Part shown: in pieces, positions 1-11,241 of the stretch | How the letters are laid out: each line of letters opens with the position of its first letter | How positions within the stretch are numbered: the first letter of the stretch is position 1 | DNA from: Mesostigma viride | Taxonomy: Eukaryota; Streptophyta; Mesostigmatophyceae; Mesostigmatales; Mesostigmataceae | DNA: 64,000 nucleotides | Assembly: GCA_009746045.1 (NCBI GenBank) | Contig: RPFO01000104.1 | Coordinates: forward strand, 6,628,621 to 6,692,620 | Direction: 5' to 3' | The notes under the pieces: generated by a model | Database searches by the model: none | What the model saw: only the letters and a program-made list of their open reading frames with translations | What the model was told of the DNA's origin: nothing | Translations under genes and position numbers: made by a program

Positions 1-29
1 AGGCCCGGGTTCAACTCCCGTCGTAAACA
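1..29 (+). tRNA. possible 3' end of a tRNA gene (truncated by window start)
   Basis: Positions 5-9 and 17-21 can form a T stem (four of five pairs) around a seven-base loop TTCAACT at 10-16, which fits the T-loop pattern. Seven bases (22-28) would be the 3' acceptor strand and A29 the discriminator base. A run of T follows from base 30, as expected for a Pol III terminator. The 5' half lies outside the window, so the anticodon is unknown, and a tRNA-derived SINE tail is an alternative. Confidence 0.4.
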
Positions 30-571
30 TTTTTTTTTGGGTTGGTGTGGCAAGCCTATAAAGCAATCCGCAAACCACTACACGGCTGGTAAGATTTAAT
101 ATAATTAGCAACCTAATAGCTATATCAAAAATGTTTATGGGCATGGAAATTTTTAATATGTTGATATTAGACTGCAATGAAACGAATATGCAACCTGCCC
201 CCCTATGTTTAATACAATATTATTATTATTTGTGGCATGAATATAATAATTGTGTGAAATACAATGCTATGTGCAATATATTGCTGGTATGCCATGCAAT
301 TGTAACCAACAGGTGCAAGACCAAAAGGCGTCTTCAGGGCCCACCTGCTGCGAACAAGAGCTATGGCGGCAAGAGGTGCGTGCAGGGTTACGGATTTACG
401 GGGTTGTTGACCACCAAATTTGTTGTTACGTGTGTTATGGAAACATTTCAGTCGAATTTCTGGGTTCCAACGGTCGTTAAGGTTATAAAAAGTGCGTTGG
501 GATTCGGAAATTCACATCCTGGCGTGTAAAAAATGCAGGTGTTGGCGAGTTTTCGGCCCGCTTTCAGGGGT
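30..571. other. AT-rich stretch without a recognisable gene
   Basis: Short ORFs occur here (for example 131-529), but their composition is AT-rich and I recognise no domain. A degenerate half of the downstream palindrome (CAACGGTCGTTAA, near 469) suggests that the tandem repeat starting at 572 has decayed relatives here. Confidence 0.5.
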
Positions 572-1090
572 CCAACGGCCGTTGGGTGTCTAAAATGCAT
601 GTGTTAGCGTGTTTCCGGCCCGCTTTCAGGGGCCCAACGGCCGTTGGACGTCGAAAATGCATGTGTTGGCGTGTTTTCGGCCCGCTTTCAGGGGTCCAAC
701 GGCCGTTGGGTGTCGAAAATGCATGTAAAGGGCGTGTTTCAGGCCCACTTTCAGGGGTCCAACGGCCGTTGGGTGTAGAAAATGCATGTGTTGGCGTGTT
801 TTCGGCCCGCTTTCAGGGGTCCAACGGCCGTTGGGTGTCGAAAATGCATGTGTTGGCGTGTTTCAGGCCCACTTTCAGGGGTCCAACGGCCGTTGGGTGT
901 CGAAAATGCATGTGTTGGCGTGTTTTCGGCCCGCTTTCTGGGGTCCAACGGCCGTTGGGTGTCGAAAATGCATGTGTTGGCGTGTTTCAGGCCCACTTTC
1001 GGGGTCCAACGGCCGTTGGGTGTCGAAAATGCATGTGTTGGCGTGTTTCAGGCGTACTTTCAGGGGTCCAACGGCCGTTGGGACCTACAA
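540..1090 (+). repeat. 62-bp tandem repeat, nine units, centred on a perfect 14-bp palindrome
   Basis: Nine copies of CCAACGGCCGTTGG begin at 572, 634, 696, 759, 821, 883, 945, 1006 and 1068, so the period is 61-63 bp. The spacer (GTGTCGAAAATGCATGTG and onward) varies by substitutions and small indels, while the palindrome is unchanged in all nine units. Long ORFs on both strands here only reflect repeat units free of stop codons. It lies directly upstream of the transposase-like coding region and may be in its 5' leader or first intron. Confidence 0.9.
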
Positions 1091-1166
1091 ATTGGGTAAT
1101 TGTTGGAAAGCAATAATTTGATAAAAAGTCAAAACTTCGTCTGGATTCTGTATGCGCGCGGATGCA

Positions 1167-4100
1167 GGTGAAGCGCACAACAAAGACCTAAGTCTCAAGT
1201 ACGTCGAGATCAAGGGCAACCAACTTGCCCTCGACATGGCCAGCGCAATGGAATACTTGCTGAAGGACAACAATCACAAGACTGAAAACACGAAAACTGC
1301 AGTAGGCTTGAGGGCGCTTGAGCGGCTGCCAGGTGCGGTTGTGAAGGTTATGGGGAAACAGTACCGCCCTGCGCTGAAAAGAAAGGCGTCGGAGTCCTTC
1401 GCTCAGGAGGTTGTCGCTAATATCGTGCAAGGTTTCCAGGAATTGGGCAAGTCGGATGAGCACAGGAACGCGAAGTGCGCTGTGCTGTCAATGTGCTTGG
1501 GAAAGGACGGCATGAACAATCAAGGGCATTGCACTCTCGCGCGGCTGCTTCACGTCACGCCCAAGGATATCCAGACCGCAAGGGGAATGAGGATGGGGGG
1601 CGACCTTCCCGCCCTGAAGGCGCCCCTCGTGCTTTACGGTCGGACAAGTTTCCGGAGGAGGTCAAAGACATCGTCGGGAGTTACTGGTTGTCAGACCTAA
1701 ACACGAGGGCGTCTCCCAACCATAAGGACGTGGTCAATGAGTTCGAAAGGAAGGGAAACGCCAGGATCCTCATTTCCTCCCAGGGCGGAAGGTACTATTT
1801 GGACTCGCTTGAAACGATTTACAAGCGGTTCTGTTCTGACGCGTCGCCGTACAAGGGAGGTATCGTGACGACTGCGGACGGGACAAGGTACAAGGTGGGG
1901 TACACGAAGTTCGTGGAGTTCATGCCCAAGTGCGTAAAGGGCGTGTGGAAGGACCGGGACTTGTGCGCATGCGAAAAGCACGTCGTCTTCGAGTCTCTGC
2001 TCTCTGCCTTCGCCAAAGGCGTCAAGGAGTTGAAGAGCACGCTGGAGATCGAGGAGAGGGAGGGTATCCCTTCCGTGCCTGACAATGCCCATGATTTCGT
2101 TCGACCTGCCACAGGGCTGAGAGGGGGGAGGGGGGGCAAGGAGGGGGGAGGACGGGCGGCCCGTTCGTTAACGTCCCAATGAACTGCTTGGAAGGGACGT
2201 GCAACGAGTGTGGGATTTCCGAGTTCATCGTGACGGACCAGATGAAGGGGTGGACAAAGAAGTACACGTGGTTCGACTTCATAAAGGAGGGCACAGCGCC
2301 CCGTGGGACGGTAAGCATGTATATTTGCATCGTTGAATATATATATGTAGACTTTCATACTTCCAACGGCCGTTGGCGTTGGGAAATTCCCAGCTGCTGA
2401 CTTCCATTCTTCGGTCAATCCATGGTGCGCGGGTGTGTTGTGTTGCAGGAGGAGGATGTGGCGCCGCAAATGAACCTGCAGCAAAAACTCATCAAGTCAA
2501 CCCTCTCGGAGCTCCATGAACTCATTACGGCGCGCTTCCCGGAATTCGCCATTCACGTCCATACATGGGCCTGGCAGCACCACGCTTACAAGGAGTGCAT
2601 TGACGTGATGCCGCTGGGAACGGTGGTGGTCCTGATGGACTACTCGGAGAACTATTCGGACCACCTGCAGAAACAGTTGCAGGCGCAGTACTGGTACCCA
2701 AGTAGTTACGTCCTGATGCCGGTGATCGTGATGTACCGTGATCCCGTATCGCTGGAAATCAAAAGGGTGAAGCACGATTACATGGGGAAGGACGTACCGA
2801 GGAATGCCCAGACCCTGGAGTTCGTGATGAAGAATACCCTTAACGTGCTGAGGGAGGAGGGGGTGGAGGTGAGGAACTGGATCAGTTGGTCCGACAACTG
2901 TAAGGAGCAGTTCCAATCCCGGTATGTGTTGGCGATGGCTGCGGACCTGCTCGAGGCCGACCCCGACTTGGAATCATTGGAGTGGAACTACTCGTGTGCA
3001 GGACATGGGAAGGGGGAGTCGGACGGGGAGGGGGGGACGGTCAAAAGCATCCTCAAAAGAGCGCAGATGCAGGAGGACAATCGGAACCTGAATACGGTGG
3101 AGGCACTGGTGGCCTACCTGAACCGGGATTGGAGAACCGGCAAAGACTCGAGTCGACCATCGGCACAATCGGACGTGGTTCGACGGGCATTTCTTCTCGA
3201 TAACGTAAGTAAAGACAGTTGCTTTCTGGTGGTCAAGTGCAGTTCTATAATTTGTCTCTGGTTACACTTTACAGAGGACAGCTTCCTTGATGCAGTTTGA
3301 AGTTTCATAAGGCCAACGGCCGTTGGAGCTGGAAAATCGTATAATTGTTGAGTGCCAACGGCCGTTGGAGTTGAGAAATGTACTTATATAAAGTTTCCAA
3401 GGGCCAACGGCCGTTGGAGTTGGGAAATCTTATAATTGTTGAGTGCCAACGGCCGTTGGAGTTGGGAAATGTGCTGTGATGTTGTTTCATGGATTTACAA
3501 TTGCAGATTCTCACGTCCGGTAAGGAGCGAGGCCCGATCCGAGATATCTCCACGGCACACCAGTGGCGACTGGACAAAAAGGGCGAGCGGGTCGAGGTGG
3601 TAAAGCTCAGGCGTTTTTCATGCTTCAGTTGTGCGGAGTGCCGAGAGGGCAAGTGGACGACATGCCCAAACGATTGGAGCAGCTCGTCGTGGACTGTAAA
3701 ACTCCAGGCGAGTAAGTCGCGGAACCCCACGCGATATCCGGGAACCCGCCTGAACCACGTTCAAACGGCAAGAAACGAGTTGGGGCGTGGTTTGCAGGAG
3801 GGGGAGGCCGTCGCAGTCGCATCTGAGAGGGGGCACAAGGACCATGTGCCCGACCACCCGTACTGGTTGGCGAAAGTTGTTCGAGTCGCCCACCAACTCG
3901 ACAAGGATGAGTGTTTAAACAAACATACAGGGGGGGGGGCGAGGTTTTTAAGAAAGGCAACTGGGTAATGTACGTAAAATACTTCGAGAGGTGCTCCTCC
4001 TCCGGATCGGACGCCCGACGCTTCTTCTGGAACCCAGACGACCGAGAACCCTTAACTGCAATCGTGTGCTACCTGAGCGTCGCAAAGGTCACGAAGGGCA

Positions 4101-4291
4101 AGTGGGAAGGACATCCGGACAACACGCGACAGGGCTGGTTCACAATTGCGAAGAAGGTGGACGCCGAAATTACGGTACGTCATTCCAAACATTACTGTGT
4201 AAAATTGGTGTTTGTATGTCGCATGTGTTTTTTTGTCGACGGTCGTTCACCTTACTAATGTTACATACAGGGCAATCAGCCTATACTTTAG
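1167..4291 (+). CDS. transposase-like protein, spliced, with three apparent frameshifts
   Basis: Coding segments run 1167(?)-2310, 2449-3204, 3507-4174 and 4271-4291 (stop TAG 4289-4291), joined by three GT-AG introns, all in phase 0. The product has a Cys-rich region (CNECG near 2200; FSCFSCAEC near 3620). A core follows with MDYSENY (near 2634), WISWSDNCKEQF (near 2880) and CAGHGKGESDGEGG (near 2997), then a C-terminal segment (DHPYWLAKVV, near 3850). This layout (SD-x-SR/SPxKKD-like start, C-C region, D-x-x-ENY, SDxCxxQ, HGKGxxDGxGG) resembles a family of large uncharacterised, transposon-like proteins that I recall from animal and protist genomes; I cannot name the clade. Three reading-frame changes fall at or near G runs (1595-1600, 2121-2149, 3930-3939), so sequencing error and real decay are both possible. 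The start is undetermined: an acceptor-like GATGCAG ends at 1166, and ATG 1152 is the alternative. No TIRs were found around it. Confidence 0.6.
2311..2448 (+). other. intron 1 of the transposase-like gene, with one palindrome copy
   Basis: The donor is ACG|GTAAGC and the acceptor TGTTGCAG|GAG. Both flanking exons are in the same frame (phase 0). CCAACGGCCGTTGG lies at 2363-2376. Confidence 0.7.
3205..3506 (+). other. intron 2 of the transposase-like gene, with four palindrome copies
   Basis: The donor is AAC|GTAAGT and the acceptor CAATTGCAG|ATT, phase 0. CCAACGGCCGTTGG occurs at 3313, 3355, 3404 and 3446, alternating with the short spacers ATAATTGTTGAGTG and TATAAAGTTTCC. The spacing is therefore about 42-49 bp, unlike the 62-bp upstream array. 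Confidence 0.75.
4175..4270 (+). other. intron 3 of the transposase-like gene
   Basis: The donor is ACG|GTACGT. TACTAAT (near 4253) is a good branch-site match, and the acceptor is TTACATACAG. Phase 0. The final exon is only seven codons including the stop. Confidence 0.6.
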
Positions 4292-4333
4292 CTTGGCTGC
4301 ATGGCGCATGTCGCATATCTTAATTTCTCAAAG

Positions 4334-4347
4334 CCAACGGCCGTTGG
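4334..4347. repeat. isolated copy of the 14-bp palindrome downstream of the gene
   Basis: A perfect CCAACGGCCGTTGG about 40 bases after the stop codon of the transposase-like gene. No other copy was noticed beyond this point in the window. Confidence 0.85.
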
Positions 4348-4496
4348 ACTTACGAAACTGGACAAGTGCCAAGTGCGGATTGGGTACTAAAATGGGCATT
4401 CTTGTTGAGGATGACCAGTTGTGTTTATATATTTTTGCATGGTGGCGGATGACTTGGCGTGTTGTTGCATTTTTACATACGGGTGTATGGTAGGCC

Positions 4497-4528
4497 TTAA
4501 ACCCTAAACCCCTACACTCCTAAACCAT
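4497..4528 (+). repeat. short telomere-like patch (CCCTAAA type, degenerate)
   Basis: Contains AAACCCTAAACCCCTACACTCCTAAACC, that is, one clean CCCTAAA-type unit and degenerate neighbours, at the junction to the GT-rich tract. Too short to be a telomere; an interstitial remnant or end-repair patch is possible. Confidence 0.5.
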
Positions 4529-4529
4529 A

Positions 4530-5878
4530 TTTACCCTTATATGTTGGGTGTGTTGTGTGAATGTTGGGTATGTGTGTTGGGGCGTGTGTGTTGTGTGTGT
4601 GTGTTGGGTGCATTCATGAAGGTGCGGGGGCGTGTAGGGTGTGTGCAAAGTGTCTTGTGTGTTGATGTTGGGTGTGGGGGGGGGGGAGGTACATGTGTGT
4701 TGTGTGTGTGACTTAGTAGGTGTGTTGTGTGTGTGACTTAGGTGTGTGTGTTGTTTGTGTTGGATATGTGTTGTGTGTGTGTGTGTGTTGTGTGTGTGTA
4801 GGGTGTCTTGTGTGTTGGTTTCTTGTTTTTAGTAGGTGTTGGGTGTGTGTATGTCGGGTGCAAACATAGTGTGTGTGTGTGTGTGTGTGTGTTCGGTATG
4901 TGTGTTGGGTGTCTTGTGTGTGTGTGTTCGGTATGTGTGTTGAGGCGTGTGTGTGTGCTCTGTGTATGTATGTTGTGTGTGTGTGTGTTGGGGCGTGTGC
5001 GTGTGTGTGTTGTGTGCATGTTAATTGTCATGTATTGGTGTTGAGTGTGGGGGGGGATGGACGTGTGTGTTGTGTGTGACTTAGGTGTGTTATGTGTGTG
5101 TTGTGTGTGACTTAAGTGTGTAGTGTGTGTGTTGTGTGTGTTGGATGTGTGGTGTGGGTGTGGGTGTGGGTGTGTGGGTGGGTGGGGGGGGGGCCAAGTG
5201 TCTTGTGTGTTGGTATTGGGTTTGTGTGGGGGGGTGTACGTGTGTGTTGTGTGTGACTTAGGTGTGTTTTGTGTGTGTTGTGTGTGATCGACCTAGGTGT
5301 GTGTTGCGTGTGTGTGTTGGGTGTACATGTGTTCATAAAGGGTGTGGGTGTGTGTAGGGTGTGTGCAAAGTGTCTTGTGTGTTGGTGTTGGGTGTGGGGG
5401 GGGGAAAGTACGTGTGTGTTGTGTGTGTGACTTAGGTGTGTTGTGTGTGTGTTGTTTGCATGTTATTGTTGGTGTTGTGGGGGGGGGGGATGTACGTGTA
5501 CGTGTGTTGTGTGTTGGTGTCTTATTTTTAGGTGTTGGTGTGTGTGTCGTGGGTGCAAACATTGTGTGTGTGTGTGTGTTGGGTGTGTGTTGGGTGTCTT
5601 GTGTGTTTGGTGTTTTTGGTAGGTGTTGTGTGTGCGTGTTTTCGGTATGTGTGTTGGGTGTCTTGTGTGTGTGTGGTATGTGTTTGGGTGTTGTTGTGTG
5701 TGCAGTGTTGGGGCATGTGTGTGTGTGTGTGTTGGGGCATGTGTGTGTGTTGTGGCATGTTAATTGTCATGTGTTGGTGTTGTGTGTGTGGGGGGGGGAT
5801 GTACGTGTGTGTTGTGTGTTACTTAGGTGTGTTATGTGTGTGTTGGGTGTGGGTGTCGTGGGCCGACCGGTGCAAACA

Positions 5879-5909
<31 letters not shown>

Positions 5910-6345
5910 TGTGTGGGTGTCTTGTGTGTTGGTGTCTTGTTTTTAGTAGGTGTTGTGTGTGCGTGTTTTCGGTATGTGTGTTGGGTGTCTTTTGTGTGTG
6001 TGGTGTGTGTTTGGGTGTTGTTGTGTGTGCAGTGTTGGGGCATGTGTGTGTGTGTTGGGGCATGTGTGTGTGTGTGTTGGGGCATGTGTGTCAGTGTGTG
6101 TGTTGTGGCCTGTTAATTGTCATGTGTTGGTGTTGTGTGTGGGGGGGGCGGGATGTACCTGTGTGTTGTGTGTTATAACAACTATACTTAGGTGTGTTAT
6201 GTGTGTGTTGCGTGTGTGTGTTGGGTGTGTGTTGCATGGCTGTCTTGTGTGTTGGTGTCTTGTTTTTAGGTGTTGGTGTGTGTCTTGGGTGCAAACATAG
6301 TGTGTGTGTGTGTTGGGTGTGTTGTTCGTGTGTGTATGAAAATAT
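4530..6345 (+). repeat. GT-rich low-complexity tract, strand-asymmetric, about 1.8 kb
   Basis: The plus strand is almost only G and T: runs of TGTGTG, GTGTTGGGTGTG and G7-G12, with recurring modules such as CTTGTGTGTTGGTGTCTTGTTTTTAG and GGGGCATGTGTGTG. Cys/Val-rich plus ORFs and Thr/His-rich minus ORFs are products of this composition, not genes. Alternating TG runs can form Z-DNA and the G runs could form quadruplexes. Confidence 0.9.
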
Positions 6346-6454
6346 AGAAAATTGTTATATTTGACGATAGTCATAGTGTACTACTAAAAACTTGTACATA
6401 CATATGCTGGAATGATTTTCTTTTTACTATTTCATTCACTATTGCTTATTTCTT
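6346..6454. other. short AT-rich bridge between GT tract and 40-bp array
   Basis: About 110 bases of ordinary AT-rich sequence with no repeat or gene visible. It marks the left edge of the 40-bp minisatellite. Confidence 0.5.
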
Positions 6455-9400
6455 CACACATGTACATGCACGCAAGGGGCGGCTGCACATACACGTACAC
6501 ACACCGCGCACGCAAGGGGCGGCTGCACACACACGTACATCCACCGCGCACGCAAGGGGCAACTGCACACACACGTACATACACCGCGCACGCAAGGGGC
6601 GAGTGCGCACACACGTACATACACCGCGCACGCAAGGGGCGGCTGCACACACACGTACACACACCATGCACGCAAGGGCCGGCTGCACTCACATGTACAT
6701 ACACCATGCACGCAAGGGGCGGCTGCACACACACGTACACACACCATGCACGCAAGGGCCGGCTGCACTCACATGTACATCCACCGCGCACGCAAGGGCC
6801 GGCTGCACACACACGTACATACACCGCGCACGCAAGGGGCAACTGCACACACATGTACATACACCGCGCAACCACGGGGCGGCTGCACACACACGTACAT
6901 ACACCGCGCACGCAAGGGGCGGCTGCACACATACGTACCTACACCGCGCACGCAAGGGGCGACTGCACACACATGTACATCCACCGCGCACGCAAGGGCC
7001 GGCTGCACACACACGTACACACACCATGCACGCAAGGGCCGGCTGCACACACACGTACATACACCGCGCACGCAAGGGGCGGCTGCACACACACGTACCA
7101 CACCGCGCACGCAAGGGGCGGCTGCACACACACGTACACACACCATGCACGCAAGGAGCGACTTCACGCACAGGTACACACACCATGCACGCAAGGTTCG
7201 GCTGCACACACATGTACATCCACCGCGCACGCAAGGGGCGAGTGCAAACACATGTACATACACCGCGCACGCAAGGGGCAACTGCCCACACATGTACATC
7301 CACCGCGCACGCAAGGGCCGGCTGCACTCACATGTACACACACCGCGCACGCAAGGGCCGGCTGCACACACACGTACATACACCGCGCACGCAAGGGGCA
7401 ACTGCACACACACGTACACACCATGCACGCAAGGGGCGGCTGCACACACACGTACACACACCATGCACGCAAGGAGCGACTTCACGCACAGGTACACACA
7501 CCATGCACGCAAGGTTCGGCTGCACACACATGTACATCCACCGCGCACGCAAGGGGCGAGTGCAAACACATGTACATCCACCGCGCACGCAAGGGGCGGC
7601 TGCACACACACGTACATACACCGCGCACGCAAGGGGCAACTGCACACACATGTACATACACCGCGCAACCACGGGGCGGCTGCACACACACGTACACACA
7701 CCATGCACGCAAGGGCCGGCATGCACACACAGTACACACACCGCGCACGCAAGGGGCGGCTGCACACACACGTACATACACTGCGCACGCAAGGGGCTGC
7801 TGCACACACACTTACACTCACCATGCACGCGAGGGGCGGCTGCACACACACGTACACACACCGCGCACGCAAGGGACGGCTGCACACACACGTACATACA
7901 CCGCGCACGCAAGGGGCGGCTGCACTTACATGTACACACACCACGCACGCAAGGGGCGGCTGCACACACACGTACATACACCGCGCACGCAAGGACCGGC
8001 TCCACTCACATGTACATCCACCGCGCAACCACGGGGCGGCTGCACACACACGTACATACACCGCGCACGCAAGGGGCTGCTGCACACACACTTACACACA
8101 AAATGCACGCTTGGGGCGACGGCACTCACATGTACATACACCGCGCACGAAAGGGGTGGCTGCACACACACGTACATCCACCGCGCACGCAAGGGGCGGC
8201 TGCACACACACATACATACATGCACCATGCACGCAAGAAAGAGTGCACACACATGTACATACACCGCGCACGCAAGGGGCAACTGCCCACACATGGACAT
8301 ACACCATGCACGCAAGGGGCAACTGCACACACATGTACATCCACCGCGCACGCAAGGGGCGAGTGCACACACACGTACACACACCGCGCACGCAAGGGGC
8401 TGCTGCACACACACGTACACACACCATGCACGCAATTGCCGGCATGCACACACACGTACATCCACCGCGCACGCAAGGGGCAACTGCACACACATGTACA
8501 CACACCGCGCACGCTTGGGGCGGCTGCACACACACGTACCTACACCGCGCACGCAAGGGGCGGCTGCACACACATGTACACACACCGCGCACGCAAGGGG
8601 CGGCTGCACACACACGTACACACACCATGCACGCAATTGCCGGCATGCACACACACGTACATCCACCGCGCACGCAAGGGGCAACTGCACACACATGTAC
8701 ACACACCGCGCACGCTTGGGGCAGCTGCACTCACATGTACACACACCGCGCACGCTTGGGGCGGCTGCACACACACGTACATACACCGCGCACGCAAGGG
8801 GCGGCTGCACACACACGTACATACACCGCGCACGCAAGGGGCGGCTGCACACATACGTACACACACCGCGCACGCAAGGGGCGGCTGCACACACACGTAC
8901 ATACACCATGCACGCAAGGGGCTGCACACACACTTACACACACCATGCACGCAAGGGCCGGCATGCACACACACTGGCATACACCGCGCACGCAAGGGGC
9001 GGCTGCACACACGTACATACACCGCGCACGCAAGGGGCGAGTGCACACACACGTACACACACCGCGCACGAAAGGGGCGGCTGCACACACACGTACACAC
9101 ACCATGCACGCAATTGCCGGCATGCACACACACGTACATCCACTGCGCACGCAAGGGGCAACTGCACACACATGTACACACGCTCGGGGCGGCTGCACAC
9201 ACACTTACACACACCATGCACGCAAGGGCCGGCATGCACACACACTGGCATACACCGCGCACGCAAGGGGCGGCTGCACCCACATGTACATACACCATGC
9301 ACGCAAGGACAAGGATTCACACACACGTACACACACCGCGCACGCAAGGGGCGGCTGCACACACACGTACACACACCATGCACGCAATTGCCGGCATGCA

Positions 9401-10201
9401 CACACACGTACATCCACCGCGCACGCAAGGGGCAACTGCACACACATGTACACACGCTTGGGGCGGCTGCACTCACATGTACACACACCGCGCACGCAAG
9501 GGCCGGCTGCACACACACGTACATACACCGCGCACGCAAGGGGCAACTGCACACACACGTACACACACCATGCACGCAAGGGGCGGCTGCACACACACGT
9601 ACACACACCATGCACGCAAGGAGCGACTTCACGCACAGGTACACACACCATGCACGCAAGGTTCGGCTGCACACACATGTACATCCACCGCGCACGCAAG
9701 GGGCGAGTGCAAACACATGTACATACACCGCGCACGCAAGGGGCAACTGCCCACACATGTACATCCACCGCGCACGCAAGGGCCGGCTGCACTCAATTGT
9801 ACATACACCGCCCATGCAAGGGGCGGCTGCACACACACGTACACACACCATGCACGCAAGGGCCGGCATGCACACACAGTACACACACCGCGCACGCAAG
9901 GGGCGGCTGCACACACACGTACATACACTGCGCACGCAAGGGGCTGCTGCACACACACTTACACTCACCATGCACGCAAGGGGCGGCTGCACACACACGT
10001 ACACACACCGCGCACGCAAGGGACGGCTGCACACACACGTACATACACCGCGCACGTAAGGGGCGGCTGCACTTACATGTACACACACCACGCACGCAAG
10101 GGGCGGCTGCACACACACGTACATACACCGCGCACGCAAGGACCGGCTCCACTCACATGTACATCCACCGCGCAACCACGGGGCGGCTGCACACACACGT
10201 A
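6455..10201 (+). repeat. 40-bp minisatellite, segment A
   Basis: About 93 units. The unit reads GGCTGCACACACACGTACAT followed by ACACCGCGCACGCAAGGGGC. Variants fall in a few places: GGCGGC/GGCAAC/GGCCGG/GGCGAG/GGCTGC at the unit end, ACATAC/ACACAC/ACATCC/ACCTAC after GT, CGCG/CATG, and CAAGG/CTTGG. Because 40 is not a multiple of three and the unit has no stop codon on the plus strand, all three plus frames are open for more than 1,100 codons; minus frames break mainly where the ACTCAC variant occurs. The segment ends inside a unit at the target site of the LTR element at 10,202 (last five bases ACGTA). Confidence 0.95.
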
Positions 10202-11056
10202 TGTCAAAATAACCAGGTATTGGAGTAACCTGATCTTTCTTGCAGCCTAGTACTTGAGGAAATGTTTATCACATTAGGAATTAGTATTCATATTCCATTC
10301 GTTGATTAAACATTAATAATCTGAGGCGGCCACCATGTCTAGGGCCAGCCTTCTTGGTCACTTGGCTTGCTTAAGGAAGAGGAGCAAAAGTCACAAGGTT
10401 AAATGTGCTATGTTGCTAGGCAAACCTCAACGCAATATTCTTGGCCGTAGGATTGGTGGCGGCGCAAGGTATGAGCGTCGGATGCACATTCATGCATGCA
10501 TACACTTGGTACACACATACACCAAGGACAAGGGGCGGATAGCGCCGCGCTAGGTTACTCTACCATGTATGTTTGGATTCTTTCACCATGCGGTGCTTCA
10601 GCACTTAGCTCAGAACTCAAGTCACTCAGCAGTCAACAAATGATTCAGCGGCGCGGCGCCGGTACTGCAGCACACACTTGGTCGAAAAACAGACCCAAGT
10701 GTGAGTTGTGTCACAGAGTATTTCCGAACATTGTCCGCCGGCCTGAACATAGCTAGTAAATTAATACCAGCGCCGGCGTAACTAACTGTCGGCAGAATTA
10801 ACCGAAAGTACTGACTGAAAAATTACTATCGAACAACCACAAGGCCTACGTTAATTATCTAGGCCTTATTCATGCGTCTAATAACGTGTGCAATTATTAA
10901 TGACGCACAACGTCGACGCGTACATGAAAATATGAATAGGCCATAATTAAATTACGCTAGCTGCAGGGCATCATCGAAAGCTATCTGAGCAAGTGGCCCA
11001 AGCCTGCACTAATAAAAATGCGAGCCTGTGGCACAAAACGGTAAAAACTTCTGACA
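10202..11056 (-). repeat. 3' LTR of the gag-only element
   Basis: 855 bp, TGTCAAAATAACC ... CTTCTGACA. In element orientation this is the 3' LTR, because the purine-rich tract (CCCAAGGGGGTG on the minus strand, 11057-11070) abuts it. Confidence 0.88.
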
Positions 11057-11241
11057 CACCCCCTTGGGCCATGGGCGAGAACACATTGGTTTGTCAGCCA
11101 GTAGTAGTAAATGTCTTAAGTAGAGGACCCAGCGCGTCCGCCGTTGACCCCCCTCAACATAATACAGCAGATAGGCTGTCCATAGCCATTATGAATCCCG
11201 GCCACCAAGGAGTGAGTAACACAACAGTTGCCACTAGCTGT

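Noticed and set aside
586-1121. Cys/Val-rich ORFs of 105-176 codons in the 62-bp repeat
   Set aside because: Overlapping frames on both strands follow the repeat; no coding signal outside it.
4738-6374. His/Thr and Cys/Val ORFs in the GT-rich tract
   Set aside because: Pure composition effect of CA/TG repeats.
6455-10250. ORFs of about 1,200 codons (His/Thr/Arg-rich) in the 40-bp arrays as genes
   Set aside because: All three plus frames are open at once with a 40-residue period dictated by the DNA unit; no frame shows preference, and the ORFs begin and end at array borders.
10335-10756. Small ORFs duplicated at 10,335-10,756 and 12,813-13,234 as paralogous genes
   Set aside because: They are the same stretch of the two 855-bp LTRs of one retrotransposon.
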